Assembly: GCF_003315195.1 (NCBI RefSeq)
Contig: NZ_QNRV01000009.1
Coordinates: 1-64,000, forward strand
Length of the DNA: 64,000 nt
Direction of reading: 5' to 3'
Source: Sutterella wadsworthensis
Lineage (GTDB): Bacteria > Pseudomonadota > Gammaproteobacteria > Burkholderiales > Burkholderiaceae_F
Translations under genes and position numbers: made by a program
Shown here: positions 62,852-64,000 of the stretch, piece by piece
Layout of the letters: each line of letters begins with the position of its first letter
Position numbering within the stretch: the first letter of the stretch is position 1
Notes under the pieces: model-generated
What the model was told of the DNA's origin: nothing
Databases searched by the model: none
What the model saw: only the letters and a program-made list of their open reading frames with translations

Positions 62852-64000
62852 TTAAGCGAGCAAATCCATCAAAGGGGCAATGGACTTTTGCTTTCCAAGA
62901 TCAATCACGAATTGAATAATGTGCTGACGCTTTGACGCATCCATTTCATTCACCGCAGCTTCAAATTTAGCGACGATTTGTTCTGGCGTGGTGCTGTCGT
63001 GCGCGTCAAGGGTTTTGTCGGCATAAACCGTCCCGTCCTTCATCACAATGGACACTTCAGCCTGACGATGCGGGAAGCGGCTTGTGGCTTCCGGACTTTC
63101 AATGACGTGCACTCGACGGGCAAGGTCAAGTACTTCTGCGTCGGTTCGCACGGCCTGCGAGAAGTTTGCTAAGGAGACGCTTCCTTTGAGCAGCGAAATG
63201 GCGAAACAGAAGGGAAGCGAAAACTTTGCTTCATCTTCGGTGGCTGTTTTGAGCTGTGAAGTCAGATCGAAAGCTACCTTGTAGGTGGCTACATCAATTC
63301 GTTCAATCTCTTTTGGATTAATGGCATATTTGGCCATCAGTTTAAAGAGCACATCAAGGGGAGAATTGGTATGTCCGCAGGACGAATACACCTTGTAGAA
63401 AGCTGAATCGGACACCAGTGCATCTTCAGATAAATGGGTGAGGTTTTCTGTATGCGGTTCAGTGCAGGTTGCTGCTACGAAACCTTTTTTACCCAGAAGT
63501 GCAGAGTGAGAGCCTGTCAGCCCCAACTTTGCCAGAGAGGCGGCATCAATCCCGTTTTGACAAGCTTCCGCAATATTGATGGCTTTGGCATGCGAGCCAA
63601 AGGACTCCACCAGTCCTCCTGCCATCGTCGCGGCGATGCCAATAGCGTTATTGGTTTCTTCTGCGGACAGTTTCAGCAGACTGGCGGCTGCGGCCGCAGC
63701 GGCGATAGTCCCGCAAGTGCCGGTTGTATGCCACGTCCGGTAATGGGACGGATTGACAGTGCGCCCCAAGCGGGAAAAAACTTCATAACCGAGAATGACC
63801 GCTTTTAAAACATCGGCTCCGCTGGCATTGAGGTGCTCGCCAAGCGCAAGTGCCGTCGGGACGGCAATTGAACCAGGGTGCCCGATGGCTGTACGGTGTC
63901 CATCGTCGAGTTCGCAGACATGTCCGGCAATGCCGTTGAGAAAGGCGGCCGTACGGGGTGAGCATTTGGTCTGGTGACCAATGACAGTAGAGTTTCCCTG
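62852..64000 (-). CDS. MmgE/PrpD family protein, N-terminus beyond the window
   Basis: The minus-strand frame is open from the stop at 62852 through base 64000, 382 residues visible; an internal TTG at 63769 is not the start, because the sequence above it is conserved (GHVCELDDGHRTAIGHPGS, then ALALGEHL). Family markers include the early ELDDGH metal/substrate region, HYRTWHTTGTCG and AMAGGLVESFG-type MAGGLVESFGSHAKAIN. The family covers 2-methylcitrate dehydratase (PrpD), aconitate/itaconate-related and other hydro-lyases, and many members of unknown substrate. No prpB or prpC is in view. Full proteins have about 450 residues, so some 70 are missing. Confidence 0.9.
   Translation of the reverse strand, partial: QGNSTVIGHQTKCSPRTAAFLNGIAGHVCELDDGHRTAIGHPGSIAVPTALALGEHLNASGADVLKAVILGYEVFSRLGRTVNPSHYRTWHTTGTCGTIAAAAAAASLLKLSAEETNNAIGIAATMAGGLVESFGSHAKAINIAEACQNGIDAASLAKLGLTGSHSALLGKKGFVAATCTEPHTENLTHLSEDALVSDSAFYKVYSSCGHTNSPLDVLFKLMAKYAINPKEIERIDVATYKVAFDLTSQLKTATEDEAKFSLPFCFAISLLKGSVSLANFSQAVRTDAEVLDLARRVHVIESPEATSRFPHRQAEVSIVMKDGTVYADKTLDAHDSTTPEQIVAKFEAAVNEMDASKRQHIIQFVIDLGKQKSIAPLMDLLA

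Overview
The window looks like chromosomal DNA of an anaerobic or microaerophilic betaproteobacterium, most likely a gut member of the Sutterellaceae (Sutterella or a close relative). Visible grounds: a class III (oxygen-sensitive) ribonucleotide reductase, a secreted flavin reductase with its own sensor and regulator, a periplasmic aryl-sulfate sulfotransferase, leuS-lptE-holA-proA and rpsP-rimM-trmD-rplS blocks of proteobacterial type, and an imuA-imuB cassette. The genus is an inference from gene content; no 16S rRNA gene is present.

Layout. 1-4.4 kb: edge of a probable transposase gene, then the anaerobic ribonucleotide reductase set (nrdD, a separate glycyl-radical ORF, nrdG) and an HU gene. 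4.4-5.1 kb: gene-free but hairpin-rich. 5.1-9.7 kb: Sel1-repeat protein, membrane protein, lipoprotein and an MFS exporter with a long N-terminal extension. 9.8-12.1 kb: PiT-family phosphate transporter behind an unusual leader. 12.3-18.1 kb: amide/peptide-type catabolic cluster (C26 glutamine amidotransferase-like hydrolase, symporter-like permease, two M20 amidohydrolases, LysE exporter). 18.4-22.8 kb: sensor kinase, response regulator and secreted FAD reductase. 22.9-28.1 kb: leuABCD operon (minus strand). 28.3-32.7 kb: iron-type ABC importer behind smpB, then rnfH and a cupin gene. 32.8-34.4 kb: tRNA-Glu and gltX. 34.6-37.6 kb: LysR regulator divergent from assT. 37.6-40.7 kb: queH, imuB, imuA. 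41.2-46.5 kb: yggS, amino-acid binding protein, proC, yqaA-like gene, etfBA. 46.7-49.1 kb: rpsP-rimM-trmD-rplS. 49.3-53.7 kb: glycerol-dehydrogenase-like enzyme, RlmL-like methyltransferase, brnQ. 53.7-59.6 kb: leuS-lptE-holA-proA (minus). 59.9-64 kb: UvrD-type helicase, tRNA-Arg, short repeats, and an MmgE/PrpD gene cut by the window end.

How the genes fit together. Energy and redox functions suit an amino-acid-using, respiring anaerobe: uptake and hydrolysis of amides or acyl amino acids, leucine and proline synthesis, ETF, and a periplasmic flavin reductase whose sensor probably detects its own substrate. Strongest points for a second look: the class III ribonucleotide reductase split into a catalytic protein lacking the radical glycine and a 66-residue glycyl-radical protein with its own ribosome site and probable promoter; the flavin reductase lacking the residues that define fumarate reductases; the leader of the phosphate transporter, where the only strong ribosome site is buried in a hairpin and points to an out-of-frame start; an imuA-imuB pair without dnaE2; and the tRNA-Glu promoter lying inside a perfect 12-bp inverted repeat.
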